Positions 1-13,113 of a stretch of DNA of 64,000 nt are shown one piece after another. The notes beneath the pieces were generated by a model. The model was not told the origin of the DNA and searched no databases. It saw only the letters and a list, made by a program, of their open reading frames with translations. Source of the DNA: Lunularia cruciata. Taxonomy: Eukaryota > Streptophyta > Marchantiopsida > Lunulariales > Lunulariaceae. How positions within the stretch are numbered: position 1 is the stretch's first letter; every line of letters starts with the position of its first letter. Location: positions 69,633,836-69,697,835 of the forward strand of contig OX419757.1 in assembly GCA_948567375.1 (NCBI GenBank), written 5' to 3'. Position numbers and translations under genes: made by a program.

Positions 1-299
1 GATCTTTCACTACTACCATGAATTAGATGGACTATCATTGATTACATGAAGTTGATTGCACATCTTTATCTAATTGCTTAAGCAGCCAACATAAAGAAGG
101 CAAGATCTCATGGAGAGCTCAAGAAGACCAAGTAGTAGTTCCAAAGCAAATAAGAAACTTGTCATGAACACACAAAAATGATGGACAACTAGACGAAGGT
201 ACAGCAAGCAAGATCAAAGATATACAACAAAAATCTGTGGAGAATGTAAGCCAAGGTCTAAGTCTTCAACCTCATAATTGATCAACAAATAACTTTGTG

Positions 300-900
300 T
301 CAAAGATGAAGAAGTGGTTACACTAAAATCCAAATTGGAGCAAGCTCAAATCAAGATTGCTACCAATGAAATCATACATGGCAACTACAAGGACCTTGCC
401 AAAGTTTTCATGAGGACCAAACAAAGCAAGTTGATGAGCAAGAAAGAATAACTCATTTTCATAAAAGCAAAGCAATAGTTAGAAGGAGAAATGTAGGCCA
501 TGCTTTTGATCTTAGAGGAAGAGCATACCCAAATACTCACAAGTATTTAATCTAAGCCAAAGAGATGATAGAGCATGCTAAGAAGTTATAAAAAGACTCT
601 TTTGCATCAAGTAAAATTGCATTCTTCAAAGTCATAAATTCGCACGTTGGAAGCAAATGTGCACAACAATGAACAATTATAGCACTTGCTTGCTTGTCTC
701 AAAGTGCACATGAGTAAGAAGCTGAAAAATATGCTAAACAAGATGCTTGTCATGTTTGAGGTAAATGTGTATAAAAATGAACAATTAGAGCACCTTGCTC
801 ACTTGTCTCAAAGGACGCATGAGCCAAAATTTTGACAATATGCAGAACAATATACTTGTCAAGTTTGTGTACTACAAGAGAAAGGTCAAACTGCTCCTAT
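300..900 (+). pseudogene. Decayed coiled-coil ORF remnant
   Basis: A plus-strand frame reads as charged, helix-forming protein (for example KLEQAQIKIATNEI followed by YKDLAKVF), then breaks repeatedly at stop codons. Many stops are one transition from Gln codons. The wording resembles a minus-strand remnant at 15.7-16.3 kb, which has an IKIVATKACYKN-like stretch, so both appear to be copies of one repeat family. I do not recognise the parent protein; a gag-like or non-autonomous retroelement ORF is possible. Confidence 0.4.
652..868 (+). repeat. Two-copy tandem repeat of about 109 bp
   Basis: Two adjacent diverged copies share the order 'aatgaacaatta', then 'cttgtctcaaag', then 'catgag', then an aacaa/cttgtca block. 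They lie inside the decayed coiled-coil remnant, so they probably duplicate part of its coding sequence. Confidence 0.55.
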
Positions 901-3900
901 GGATGGTGAAAATTGAAGGAGGTTCTTTGCAATAGTTCTTCATGATAGTTTATAAATTCTAAAGTCATAAAATGTAAAATAGTCTAAGTCAATTGATCAT
1001 TGGCCTAATAGAGTAAAGATAGAATCTTTCATGCTAAAGATATTTGTGATTGTAAAGTAACGACTCATAACATTTTTTTTCGGGGTCAATTTTGTAGTGA
1101 AGACCTTCATGATCATTAGCCAAAGGAAACAAATTAGAAGTATACAACAAAACCATGGAGTTGATCTGGCATTTGCATCTATGAAATCTTTAATTAAGTA
1201 AGATTAAGATAAGATAAGGTCATGAGATATGATTAGCAATCAGTTATATATATGTAATTTGGAGATTTCTAGTAGATTATAGCCAATTTATTTTCTTTAC
1301 AAAAGAGTAATAGTATTACAAGGGGCTTTGGTTCAATGAAAACAAGATTCATTTTTTCACTCAACTCAATCATGGAATCAATTTTTGTTAGCAAAAGTTA
1401 TTACTCAAAGACCTCTATGATCTTTTATGTATGATTTTTGCATTCTATATGATGGTTTTTTTGCTTGGAGTGAGTAGTGGTGAAGAACTTGAAGTAGAAA
1501 CGTGAGTGTTGGAGTGAAGTGAATCACTTGCACTTGTCTATAGTGTTGGATCTTTGAGGTTTTGGAAGTCAAGGCAATGCAAAGAGAGGCTAACAAGACC
1601 ACGAGCATAGTAAAGTACCACAAAAACAAAAATCTAGGTGACATGGTCCATCTACAACTCCTTTAATATTTCATCTTTTGGGAAGTATGCAATTGCTGTT
1701 GTTGTAGTCATCAGAATGATAAGACCTTCATGGTGAAACTTCCAAAGAAGTAGGCACAATAATTGGCATGGGCATGATACACATGACACTAATAACCTTT
1801 GGCACATTTGAGATAGTCATAACATTCACAACCTCTAAATTTTTAACAAAGAGCAAGCACCAATGACCATCAGTCCAATTGTGCCTTTGGTGTGGAGTGC
1901 TTTACAAGCAAACTGACTTTTGTGACAAATGAACTAGCACCTTCAAGACTAATTTAGAGCAAATCTTGAGTGAAATTGGTTTTTGTTTTCCCTTCTGGAA
2001 TTGTGCTATTGGGGTGAAACTCCCCCTCTTTTGGGAGTGATTTTGACTTTTGCACAAGAGGTTAAACATGAAACAATAAAGAAATCACCATTTGTTACAC
2101 ATTTCCTTCATCTTTTAGTCATTTCCAACAAGTATCTCCATTGGAATTACTTGCTTTTATTGTTTACCACGTTTTGATTGACATTGAGTCAGTACAAGTA
2201 AATAAAATCTCATTCTATGAAATCTAACTTTGTTAAAATATTTTGTACAAATATCATTTTTTAAGTATGTATGTAGCAACTTGCAAGGAGAACTACAGTC
2301 TAAGTTTAAGTAGTTATGTATTTTGATAATTCAATATACATAAGCATGTGGTGTATGTAGTAACAACATTGAATTTTTATAAAATTACTATCAGTTTCAG
2401 ACTTCATTATAGTAGTAAAACAATGAACTTTCTACAATTATCTTTAGAGTTTAATTATCTTCTGACTTTTGCAAGGCTATCCAATTCATGATTGGTAGTT
2501 GAATATTTTATATCTTCATTTTGTCCATATTAATTAATTATTTTATTTTATATTTGTATCAATAGATTCAGTTCTTGTCATGTTAGGAAAAGTGTAAAAA
2601 AGCTTAAAATTTTTAGCTGAATAAAATTATATAAGAGGATCAAGGCTTTTCAAAATGCATTAATTTTATAGGTGGCCTCATCACATATTCCTCTAAAATA
2701 CCTAGTTGCGTCTTCTAAACTTTCAAGAATTGTATTCCATGCTTGAATGTGCAATCTCCTCAAATTACCAATGATCAATAGGTTACTTATTGTACTTTTT
2801 TAATGATTTTTCGACTAATACAAAAAATGTGAAACTTTTTCAAGAAATGAATAAATCTAGGACTGTTATATATGAAAAATATAAACATCCATCAAAGAAA
2901 TGACAAAGATGTAAGGAGAATAGTTTGTTAATCGTAATTTTTTAGAACAAATTGGACCTCAAAAATATAAGATTAAAGTATGGATCACATTTGAAAATAC
3001 TTACTAGTTTGAGTGGATTTACACTTATTTGAAGGAATATTCTTTTTCACTGATGAATTTATCTCCATATATGAATGAAAATTGATGTTTACATTTTTAC
3101 ATTAATAGCAACTTCCAAGATATATGAAACAGTCAGTAGACCTATTTTTTGTATTCTATCAATATTTGGTTTATTCCTCTTGAATTTTTACTTCTTGTGG
3201 ATATGAAATAGCCCATACATAGGATTTGATGTCAACCTAAGATATTGTTATTTGACTTGCATGCTTTTGTGTAGAACTTTGGTAAATTAGCATAGTAGTT
3301 TCTATCATTATAAACTTCTAGGAAATATAATACAAAGCTATTTTAAATATTCTATAAATAGCATTGAGAATTACCTTGACTTCTTCATATAATTTATTAG
3401 GTAACTTAATAAAATATCTAATAATCTTCTTATAAATGACTTGAGTTTGAAGAGGTTACGGAACCTTCATATGAGAGACCATCATTCCATATGAAATGAT
3501 GAACTCTCATAAGAAAGTACAAGTTGACTTTTGGGACACACACATCCATTTGTTATAAGTATAAATAAAATATCTTTGACTATCTTTTGCACTCAAAGTA
3601 CATCCTTATTAATTCTTACCTTCCTTTTTCATGTATTTTCCCTAATTACTCTCTTGGAATTTGGTCTTTCCAAGAAAAAAGAGTACATTCTACTTAATAC
3701 TTGGTTGATCTTTTCTAGTTATCATTATTCCTTCTTGCTTTCTTGGACTTTTGCTCATACATTTGGGTTGCTATCCTTAGTACTTATTTTTTCACGATGA
3801 CATATAATATGAGGGTTTGTTTATAATGTAGAGCTTGTCGTTGCTAGTGTTTCCTTACTTGTAAATTAAAGTTTAGCGGATGTTAATTTTGTTTGTTTAC

Positions 3901-6900
3901 ATGTGTTATTTGCATATTCATTGTGTTTATTTGTTTGAGTGTTTGCTAGTTGTGTTATGTTTACTTTTTAATATGTCATTATTCACTGTCACACCTTTTG
4001 AAGATTAAGTTTAAAGAAAAATATAGCTTCTTATATTTGGATAGATTTCACTCAATTTGGTAAAGGAAATGTCATTATCAATCAAGTGGAGAAATATACA
4101 AGATACCATTTCAAAGAGGAATGTGAAGAAACATCATCTTTATAGAAGAGTTTTTTCCTTAAATAGATTATAGGTAAGAAGGTAGATGGCAAGAGAGTAC
4201 AATCATTCTTCACTTAATCACTTAAAGAGATCACATCAAGTAAGTTCACCTAATTCTTGATTAATTTTTTGCCTCATTGAACTTCTCATTGATATTTATT
4301 TAAATAACTATTCATAGGAGAAAAATTTAATCCATAATATCCATTCTTTTAACCTTGATGATTTCAAGATTTTCTCCCCTCTTGATAATAAAGCCTTAAT
4401 ATCTATTTCTTATTATTCTTATATCTAAAGTTCTTAAGCACTAAAATATGAATCCATTTTCTCCGCAGATCTACTAGAAACTCTCTATCATTTGATTATA
4501 TAAATATTTTCATATTTTATAGATTCACATAAATTCAATTACAAAGTTTCTCAAATTTGTTGATCCTTTGAGATTAGCTATGAATTTTCTTGTTTTTTGA
4601 CCATCCAAAGAATTCCCCGGTATTAGGTTGTATAAGGTATCCATTTTGAAATAGTAAATTTCATTCATCTCCATAATTACTAATAATTATCAATTCTTTT
4701 ATTATTTATTCTTGAGATTTTTGAGATCCATACCTTAACTTTAAGTATAAGTGTATTCTTTAACTTTTTGTGTGTCCACTTTGATCTTCAAAACATATTT
4801 CAGCACTATATTACTATAATGTTTTAGCATGCTATATATATAATCTTGTTAATGTTACATCATATTTTTATACATAAGTAAATGAAGCTTGTCCATGTGA
4901 TTGGACCTTCGATTAAGGTTCAAACTCATGTTGGAATGCTCTTTTTGAGATCTTAAGCATGTTTTAAGATTGCCCATGTAGCTATAAACTATTTAAACAT
5001 TTTTATTTTTAAACAATAATGAATATTTTTTAGGAGACAAATGATAGGTCAAATGTCAGAATCATGCATATAGCACTCTTTGACATCTTAATCGTGAATT
5101 TAAGAATGGATTTAAGACATTCAATATTTTTTCTATTTATTTAATTTATATTAAACTTGTGTCGGTAGCTATAAAATTTGCAAGAATTACTTTCTAGACA
5201 AGGATGATTAATTCTCAACAGAAAGATGATCATTTTGTAAATAGGAATCATGGGGATAGCACATTTTGATGTCTTCATTTTGAAATTCAAAAAGGATTTC
5301 ACAAAATAATATTTTCACATAATTCTTTAAAGACCAAAATACATCTAAATATACTGAAGGAAACCAACATAAAGTTAAAAGAATCAAGAAAATTTGCATT
5401 TTAGTGCTTCAAATTTGATTGCAGCTTTACAACTAACAAACCCAAGTATATATTATACACATTTCTAAGTTCAATTAAATCTCTCATTCAAGACAAAATG
5501 TTTTATAAACCTTCAATGTTACATTTCTTACACAAGAGTTACTTTATATTTGAATATTATACATTCTTACAACATCGTTTTATGTTGAAGGTTAAATGAT
5601 CAAATGCATTAATACATAATAAAATTTTATATACAATTTTAATTTCAATTTAATGCAAATTGTACTTATATAGACATTGATGTCATTGCTCTTATGTATA
5701 TCAATTAAGTTATAAAAGTGTATAGGATACAACTAGTACTATCACTTTCAACACATAAGATACAAACACACATTAGTGTAAGTGACATTAGATAATATGA
5801 AAGATAGTAGAATAGAAATCAAAATCATAAAAATGTGTTTGTTTGTATGGGATTGTCATGTAGTCATATAAAATTCTTATAAAAGTACAATACAAGTTGT
5901 TGCGTCAAGTGATGTGAATATGTAAAATATATTAATAGAAATTTAAACGCATTCATTGTTATTTATTTACTATAACATATTTATTTGTTGAGATATAATA
6001 TTAAAATGAGCCTTAAAATAAAACTTATTAAGAGCATGTACTTCTAATTTTTAAAACTTAAAACTTGGTTTATTGAACTAATAAAAGCATCCAATTCAAA
6101 GTAATTTGTTTGAAAGCTCTCCACATGCAGTTCCAATAAAAAGATGGATGCTTAAGATTGATTTGAAACAAATCTATAATTAATCACCCTTCATTTTTTA
6201 ACATATTCAAATTAGATATAAAACATAATAAAAACTACTTTTTTTTATCAATGTTGATGTTTGATTGAGTCAAATTAACAATAAGCCTCGTGTATTATTA
6301 CATTGAAGTTCTAGTAAAGATTACATCTATATGTCATAAGTTTATCTTTATTCATTCCCAAGGATTCTCAAGGATATATCTATATCATGTATGTATATTT
6401 ATGTAATTAATTAGTCACTTAATTTACTTTGTTTTTAAGGAAAAAGTAAAACAATAGGAATTAGGAACATACTATTGTGTTGTTTAACACTTGGAACCAT
6501 AAAATAGTTCTATAACTCCAATGGTTAACAACCTATCATTTAATTATTAAAGAAACGGTATACTGTATCTAAAGTAACAAAAAAAGTTTATTCTCTCAAA
6601 GAAAATGTACTCTTTAATCCTCATATGAAGTATCTACTCCTTTTATCTTAAATTTTTTTCCAATCTACTTTCACAAACATAATTAGAATATGTTTTATGT
6701 TAGAAGATGTTTCCATTTCTTGTTAATATCCGTTTCTATTTTCTTTAGATATATAGAAGTATAGATATATCAAAAACTAATATTAAATATTTTAATATTG
6801 TTTTCCCATTTTATTCTAGTCATTTTTAATTCCTAAGTGGAATTTTATTTGAAGCTAATATCAGCAAACAATATTATATTTACAAGATAGGAAAAATGGA

Positions 6901-9329
6901 TTTTTTATGATATGAATGACTTAAGGATAAGGTATTGGACTTTGAATTGCTAAAGGAAGCACATAAGAAAGATTCATTGTATTTGGAGAAAGAATAATAA
7001 AAGTAGGTTTGAATTTACTTAAACCTACCAACTAATAGATAAACAATATAAAACAACCATGCATAATATGAATAATGTTAGATAAATTACCTAATTAAGA
7101 ATATTACATGCAATCTATGAATGCTTGTAGTGGACTTATGGTGATATTATTGTTAATAATAATTCAAAATGCAATTTCAAGAAAAATAGAATCAATTTCA
7201 TACAAAAGTGTACAAATACATCTTGAATAGATTCATTGCATATGGAACCACATTATATTCAATTACTCTTATACCGTGCAAAATAAAGCTGATTGATATC
7301 TTATATTATTGCTTACTAAAATCTTGAATTTGAGAAGATTGATCAACCAAATTGAAGTAAATTCTTTGCTTCAATAAAGAGAAAGAAGAATTTTGTGCAA
7401 AATGAAATAAATTCTTAGTTTTAAAGAATATTATATTGTAGATATATCATCCTTCATATCAGATGAATTACACACCATAAAGAAATGGAGCACGTGCTGT
7501 TTTTTGTAAGGTTGGATTGGGTATGGAATACTATTGGCTCAAGAGTTGATTGGTGAAAAGAACAACAAATGGATTAACTCCATAATATATTTGTATTGTA
7601 TAGTAGCAATATATTGAGATGCAAGCATAGGAAAAAAGTATAATGCTTCCTTGTAATCATGTTTCATCCATAATTTAAAGATCATGGTGTACCATTATGA
7701 TCATTGTCAGGTGGGTTAATCCTATCCCGCAAACAAGAGTAGAGGATGCTATAGGGACACATAAGTGCAAAGACACTTCCGGTTTGGATGGCAGTAATGT
7801 GCTCTTGAAATTGTATATAGCCAATGATCCCATTGTAATCTATGTGTAATTTACAGTAATTGTCTTGGGCATAGATCTTGTAGCAATCCTTGATTGAACG
7901 TTTGATAGAGTTGACCCGTAGACACTTATCCCAAGAATTGGCTCATAGGGTTGTCCCTCTATAAGCAACTTGGTTTCCTTGGTTGTCACCCTCCAGGTGA
8001 GTTAAGAAATGCTATAAGCAATGTTGGTGACACTTTAAGATCTAAACAAGCATGCAAGGAGCACAATAAGTAGCATCAATTTACACATAACACACATTTT
8101 TTATAAACAAAACAAGAAAAAATGAAATTGGCACACAAACCATTGATAGATAGGATGGTTTCTTATAACATTCTCTGCTCGGCAAATCCGCAACATGTAC
8201 TCTTACAACCATAACTCGTATTCACTTTAATTTGTGGACTCAATGATTGTATAAGTCCCTTTGCCACTCAATAACATTCACTCAGTCCCAACAGGTTTCT
8301 CTTATGTAGAAAGAACATGAACCCCAACCTCTCACCATATGATTATAGAGAAGAAAAAGTTACTTTATATGGTGGATGAACCTCCACTAAGTGGCTTGAG
8401 CTCCCTTATATACTAACAACCTACCCCTAATATTGATTATACTACAGTAGTTGTATCCTCTTTAATTACCACTATTAATGCAAATTAGCTCCTAACCATT
8501 CATATCTAATAGATTACAAATTTGACATCACAAAAGCATCATCTTTGCTTTACTTACCTACCTTATTACTTCTTGTAGTGTATGTTTCCATAAGGTGCAT
8601 TTCCTTTACTAGTATACAATCTGTAGAGGAGTTCTCCTACAACTCCACTACTTTGCTTGTAGGTGGCTATGTTGCACATGTTGTAGATGGTCTTCTTGTT
8701 TCAACTAAAATTCTTCTTGGAGAGAACAAATCCCACACACATCATGCTCCTTTTTGCTCATTGATCATAACTGATAGATAAAGTATTAATAATAGATTTA
8801 AGAAAAAGCAAAGCATATATCATAGTTATTATAGAAGTGTATTATATAATTTTCATCTCTTCATTATGATCTTTAAAGAAAATCACTATAATTTATTGTA
8901 AGGATCAAATTTTTAACACCATTTGAGATATGGAGAAAAGAAAAGAAAAGAAAGTGCTAACACTTATGATAAATAAGGATTAGGAAGCCATTGATTTGTT
9001 AGTAAATATATCACCTCACTTTGGGTAGGATAACTTATATTGCATCTTTTCTTACTACACGTGAACCTTTATACAAACAACCTTGCAAACCTCAATTTTT
9101 GCACAATATTGCAATTGCTTTTCATACTAAGTTCAAGATAATACTAGATAGCTGCATAAATTCAATTTCATCAATTTAGTATTACAAGAAAGCATACTTA
9201 TAAGGTTTTTGTGATGATGAAGAAAACCTCTAGTATGATACTCTTATGCCTCTTCAAAAAGAAAAATTGTACAAACTTAAAACAACAATGTGCAAGTGTA
9301 AAGACAAAGTGGAAAAGATTAAAGGAGAG

Positions 9330-9738
9330 AAATAGAAGAATGGAACAAAAGAGTGGAAGACCATCTTACAACTCTCAAGTGATGGAAAATTCAAATACCT
9401 AGCCTAAGTTTGGGCTTTAGTATTTATAGGGAAAACATACAACTCTCTTGGGAAGCTTCCAAGGTAACTTTATTCTAGAAGCCTCCTTCTTGGAGTGCAA
9501 GCTAAGCTAGCTAAGAAGCTTCAAAGTAAACTTCCTTGTAAAAATTGGTAACTTGGCATGCAAGTTAAGCTGGATGGGAAACTTCCTCCTAAAATCTGCC
9601 TACTTGGCATACACATTACTTGATACTTGGAAGGTATCAAGACGCTTCATGGATGCCTCTAGAATATTTTAGAATTCTTGGCTAATTTGCTAACTTACTA
9701 AACTCAACTAACTTAATTTCTAACTCCATATTATTACA
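9330..9738 (-). repeat. LTR-like repeat, copy A
   Basis: Diverged copy of the repeat also seen at 12730-13113 (same orientation) and about 16530-16880 (opposite orientation). It contains a minus-strand TATA-like box near 9410-9430 and the shared 3' landmark. Its position after the integrase remnant suits a 3' LTR. Confidence 0.5.
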
Positions 9739-10379
9739 TATCCTTTGATTGCGAGTTGGTGACATCCTCATTGCTAAGAAGTCTTCAAAAACTTGGAGGC
9801 CGCTTGAGCATTCTGGAGGTGAGAAAGAGGTTTCCATGTGGCATCATGAAGAGAATACCCTTTCCCAAGGACCTTATACTCCCAATGTCATTGGTGGCCA
9901 TGTTGGATGTCACAACATGCAAGTATACAATCAACTTTGTATTCTTCATGATCAGTGGTAGGGATGGGAGGAGGAGGCAATTGGATATGAGTGGAAGAGG
10001 GATATAGATTAAAAACAACACATATGACTAGGTAAGATAAGATAGTATGCAATAAGAGAAATGATATGAGTAACATCAAATAGACTTATCTAATTATGAG
10101 CAAGTTTATGAAATTGGGCATCAAATGGGAGAGAGAGGTTATAAGAAGAAAAAATGACCCAATCATCTAGTTGAAAGATGAGATTTTGATGATGCTAATT
10201 AACATATTGCTTTTGCTGAATGAGAAGATGAGACTTGGATTGGTGTCAAAATTTAGATAACATGGATAAGAAGGTGGAAGTATGAAGAAAGTGAGATGGC
10301 AAGGGAGCAAGAAGGGAATCTAAAACCAATGGGTCTTGCCCAAAATTAAGGAAGAAAGAGAGAACTTGGTGCTTGCATA

Positions 10380-10810
10380 TCCAAATTATTGTAGGTGAAC
10401 TTGGCAACTACAAGATAAGTATCCTAGTTGGTATTCACATATTCTAAGGTGAAATTTCTGCATTTGGTTTGCCCATTAGTTTGAGGATGGCCATATATAA
10501 AGCAATTTTAGTGTTGAGTAGCTTGAAGAACACTTGCTAAAATTTATTTTAGCAAGTGTTCTTCAAGTAAGTAGTAGCAAGTTAGCAAGTGTTAGTAAGG
10601 ATCATGGTCAAATATGAGAACATTGGGCATCCCAGGATGCTTGAAGACATTATCAAAGTAAATATGGGCCAACATTGGAGCATCCACTATATTAGAGTAT
10701 GGTGCCAAATGAATTTGCTTGCTAAGCTTGTTAAAGAGCAACACAATTCTTGTATTACCATGGTTTGTCTTTGGTAAGGACGTGATGAGATCTAAGCTCA
10801 CATGTTCTCT
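10380..10810 (-). pseudogene. Ty3/gypsy integrase core remnant
   Basis: On the minus strand the region reads as an integrase core: SLDLITSLPKTNHGNTRIV, LSKQIHLAP and then FDNVFKHPGMPNVLIFDHDP. This matches the conserved 'DFI..LP....' and 'F...G.P..I.SDRDP' signatures of Ty3/gypsy integrases. Downstream, after a break, a GHPQTNGQT-like stretch matches the 'YHPQ.DGQTER' motif. Frameshifts and an inverted-repeat insertion (10522-10567) disrupt it. No function remains. Confidence 0.8.
10522..10567. repeat. Perfect 21-bp palindrome with 4-nt loop
   Basis: Arms at 10522-10542 and 10547-10567 are exact reverse complements, with 'ttta' between them. It sits inside the integrase remnant, where one arm duplicates integrase sequence in reverse. 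This suggests a fold-back duplication and not an original element end. Confidence 0.9.
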
Positions 10811-11299
10811 TCAAGAAAATAAGATTAAGAGTGGTTGGAGTAGTTTGCTTGAGTTTTGGTCAATGAATTTGTTGCATAGGCAACTCTCACAAGATAAAAA
10901 AAGTCACAAACTTCACATGCATGTTTGACCACCACCATTAATGCTATAAAGTACCCAAGGTCTTGTCTGCTCCAATTTATTGTGTAATTAGTAAATCATG
11001 TGCTTGAAGTGGCACCAAATGTAGATCTCCCATAGTTAGAATATAGACACAATTCTTGCAAGATAAAAGCATATCTTTGATTGAGTTGATATTGATATAG
11101 ATCCTGATATTGATACTCTTGTTGCCCAAGCTTCTTTTGTGCTAGTTGAGCAGATTCATTTAAGTGGAAATGATCATGCAGACTGTGATAAATCATGAAC
11201 AGAACATCTCTTATGAACATATCATCCAAGCTGGTTGACCATAACAAGTCAGGAAAATGCATGAAATAATCACATTGTAGTAGTCTCAACATACTTAGT

Positions 11300-12130
11300 G
11301 CTAGGAATTGTGCCTATTGAAGAGCCTCCAAAAGATCCTCAGATTCTCACTTGCCACTATTACACTTCTAAGAGATATGAGTTGTACAATGGACGTGACT
11401 TGAGTTGCCAAACATGCATCCACATACACATATTTTAGATCATGGCTGCCTCAGAGAGTCAAGCATAGTCTTCACACCTACCCACCCTTCAATATGTAAG
11501 TGGGTTAAATGAGAAAGTTGTCCTACAGAGTCAGGTATATTCTTGGGTGATATACATCCTTATATAACCAATATCTTTAGAGCTGCATTGTTTCCTATAG
11601 ATCATGGTAAGTTCTTAAGAGCTTTGCACTCAATTATCACAAGGCTTTTGAGTGTAATTGCTTGTCTTAAAGACGTCATGTCTGGCATATGGCTTAAAGG
11701 ATCACACTATTTTATTCTTAGGTTTGTTAGTGCTGGCATTTTCCATAGTAAGTTGAGGAGATGCACAAAGTTCTCACCCATCGAACATTAACTCCTTTAG
11801 ACATGTCAGGTGTCTAAGGCTTGTTGGTAGACTAGCAAAAGGCCATAACTCTTGAACATACCAGCTGTCCAAGACACTTGAGTACTTTACAACTGTTTCA
11901 AGTACAAAGCTTTGGATGATTCAACTTCTAGGAAGTGGGGTATTAGTTATATTCATAAGCGAGAAACACTCTTTTATGCAAATGAACTGGAAGAGATGTG
12001 AGTTGCCCTAAGGAATCAGGTAGGTTCTCAAGGGCCTTACACTTGGCTGCTTTGAGATATGTCAGCGTGATGAGTTCTCCCAAGGACTTGAGTAAATATC
12101 TCAATCTTTGATTGATCCATTGAGTTTGCT
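11300..12130 (-). pseudogene. Leucine-rich-repeat (resistance-gene-like) remnant
   Basis: The minus strand reads as plant LRRs: LKSLGELITLTYLKAAKCK with ALENLPDSLGQLTSL at about 11990-12095, then LKSLVIIECKALKNLP and NIPDSVGQLSHLTHLHIEG at about 11480-11650. The spacing (L..L.I..C.AL..LPDS.G.L..L) is that of NBS-LRR proteins. In-frame TGA and TAA codons interrupt it, and I find no convincing NB-ARC motifs upstream. It lies between the two LTR-like repeats, so it was either captured by the element or is a resident gene cut up by insertions. Confidence 0.7.
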
Positions 12131-12729
12131 CTACCCAAAACTATCACTATAACTTGGCCACTTCATTTAATTTTCTCAAAGCCAAGGGAATCTATCCTTC
12201 TTCATCCACAAGATTTATGGCTTCAAATAACATTTACAATCAAATACAAAATTCTCCATTACACTTGATAGATTCTTATTGTCAAACTCTTTTTGCTTTG
12301 GAAATTGGACTCAATCTTCTCTTTCTAAAAATGCTACTCTTTCTACATGCTTTGTTATTGACTATTAGGATCTCTCTCTTCCAACAATCAAGTAAGGTGC
12401 TCAATCTATTATTGCATAACAAGGATAACTTTGTGTATCGCCACCATGACTATTACTCTGCCAACCTACTTACTTGTAATTATCTAAGTTAACACATATG
12501 AGAAACATGTCTATTGCTCCTTGTAAGTTACAATTGGTAGAATCAATGGTCCATAAGATAAGGTGATCACATTTAAAAAATTTACCCAAACATGAAATGG
12601 TGAATTATGTGAAATGATTGACATAGAAATCCTAATGATTTAGAGAAAATTTATTTGGTAGTCCATAGATTCTATCCACCCTATTCCTTCTTTCATACCA
12701 ATTCATAAGATAAAGAAAAGAAACAAGAC

Positions 12730-13113
12730 AATGGAAGACAAGAGTGGAATATCACATTCAACTCTCAAGTGAGAGAAATTCCAAATACCTAGCATGAGCG
12801 TGGGCTTTGGTATTTAAAGGGAAAATATACAAGGCTCTTGAGAGGCTTCCAAGGATAATTTATTGTAGAATTCTTTTTCTTGTAGTAAAAGCTAAGCTAA
12901 TTGGGAAGCTTTGATCTAAAAACTATACTTTGCATGTAAGCTAAGCTATACAAGAAGCTACCCACTTGGCATACATATTTCTCAATAATTGGAAGGTACC
13001 AAGAAGCTTCATAGAGGCTTCTAGAACATTCACAGAATTTCTTTGCTAATTTGGTCTATTTGCTAACTCATTAGCCTATAATAACTCACATGCTAACTCC
13101 ATATTATTACACA
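12730..13113 (-). repeat. LTR-like repeat, copy B
   Basis: Partner of copy A with the same internal landmarks and orientation. The adjacent minus-strand TTGGTATGAAAG resembles a primer binding site, so on the minus strand this is the likely 5' LTR of the decayed element. Confidence 0.5.

Larger units (their letters stand above)
1..9329. other. AT-rich repeat-derived desert, no intact gene
   Basis: Very AT-rich sequence with few CpG dinucleotides and no reading frame that resembles a real protein, apart from the short decayed coiled-coil stretch described separately (about 300-900). The short open frames here lack protein-like composition. I see no tRNA, rRNA or spliced gene. It is best read as old, mutated transposon sequence. 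Confidence 0.6.
9330..13113 (-). mobile_element. Decayed LTR retrotransposon bounded by two related repeats
   Basis: Two directly repeated, diverged blocks of about 400 bp (about 9330-9738 and 12730-13113) share several landmarks: 'agagtggaa', 'caactctcaagtga', a 'tgggctttrgtatttawagggaaaa' motif and an end reading 'ctaactccatattattaca'. Read on the minus strand the motif gives a TATA box (CTATAAATA), so the block behaves as an LTR with a minus-strand promoter. Beside the upper copy, at about 12690-12705, the minus strand reads TTGGTATGAAAG, resembling a decayed initiator-Met primer binding site. The interior holds an integrase remnant and an LRR remnant. Boundaries are approximate. Confidence 0.5.
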
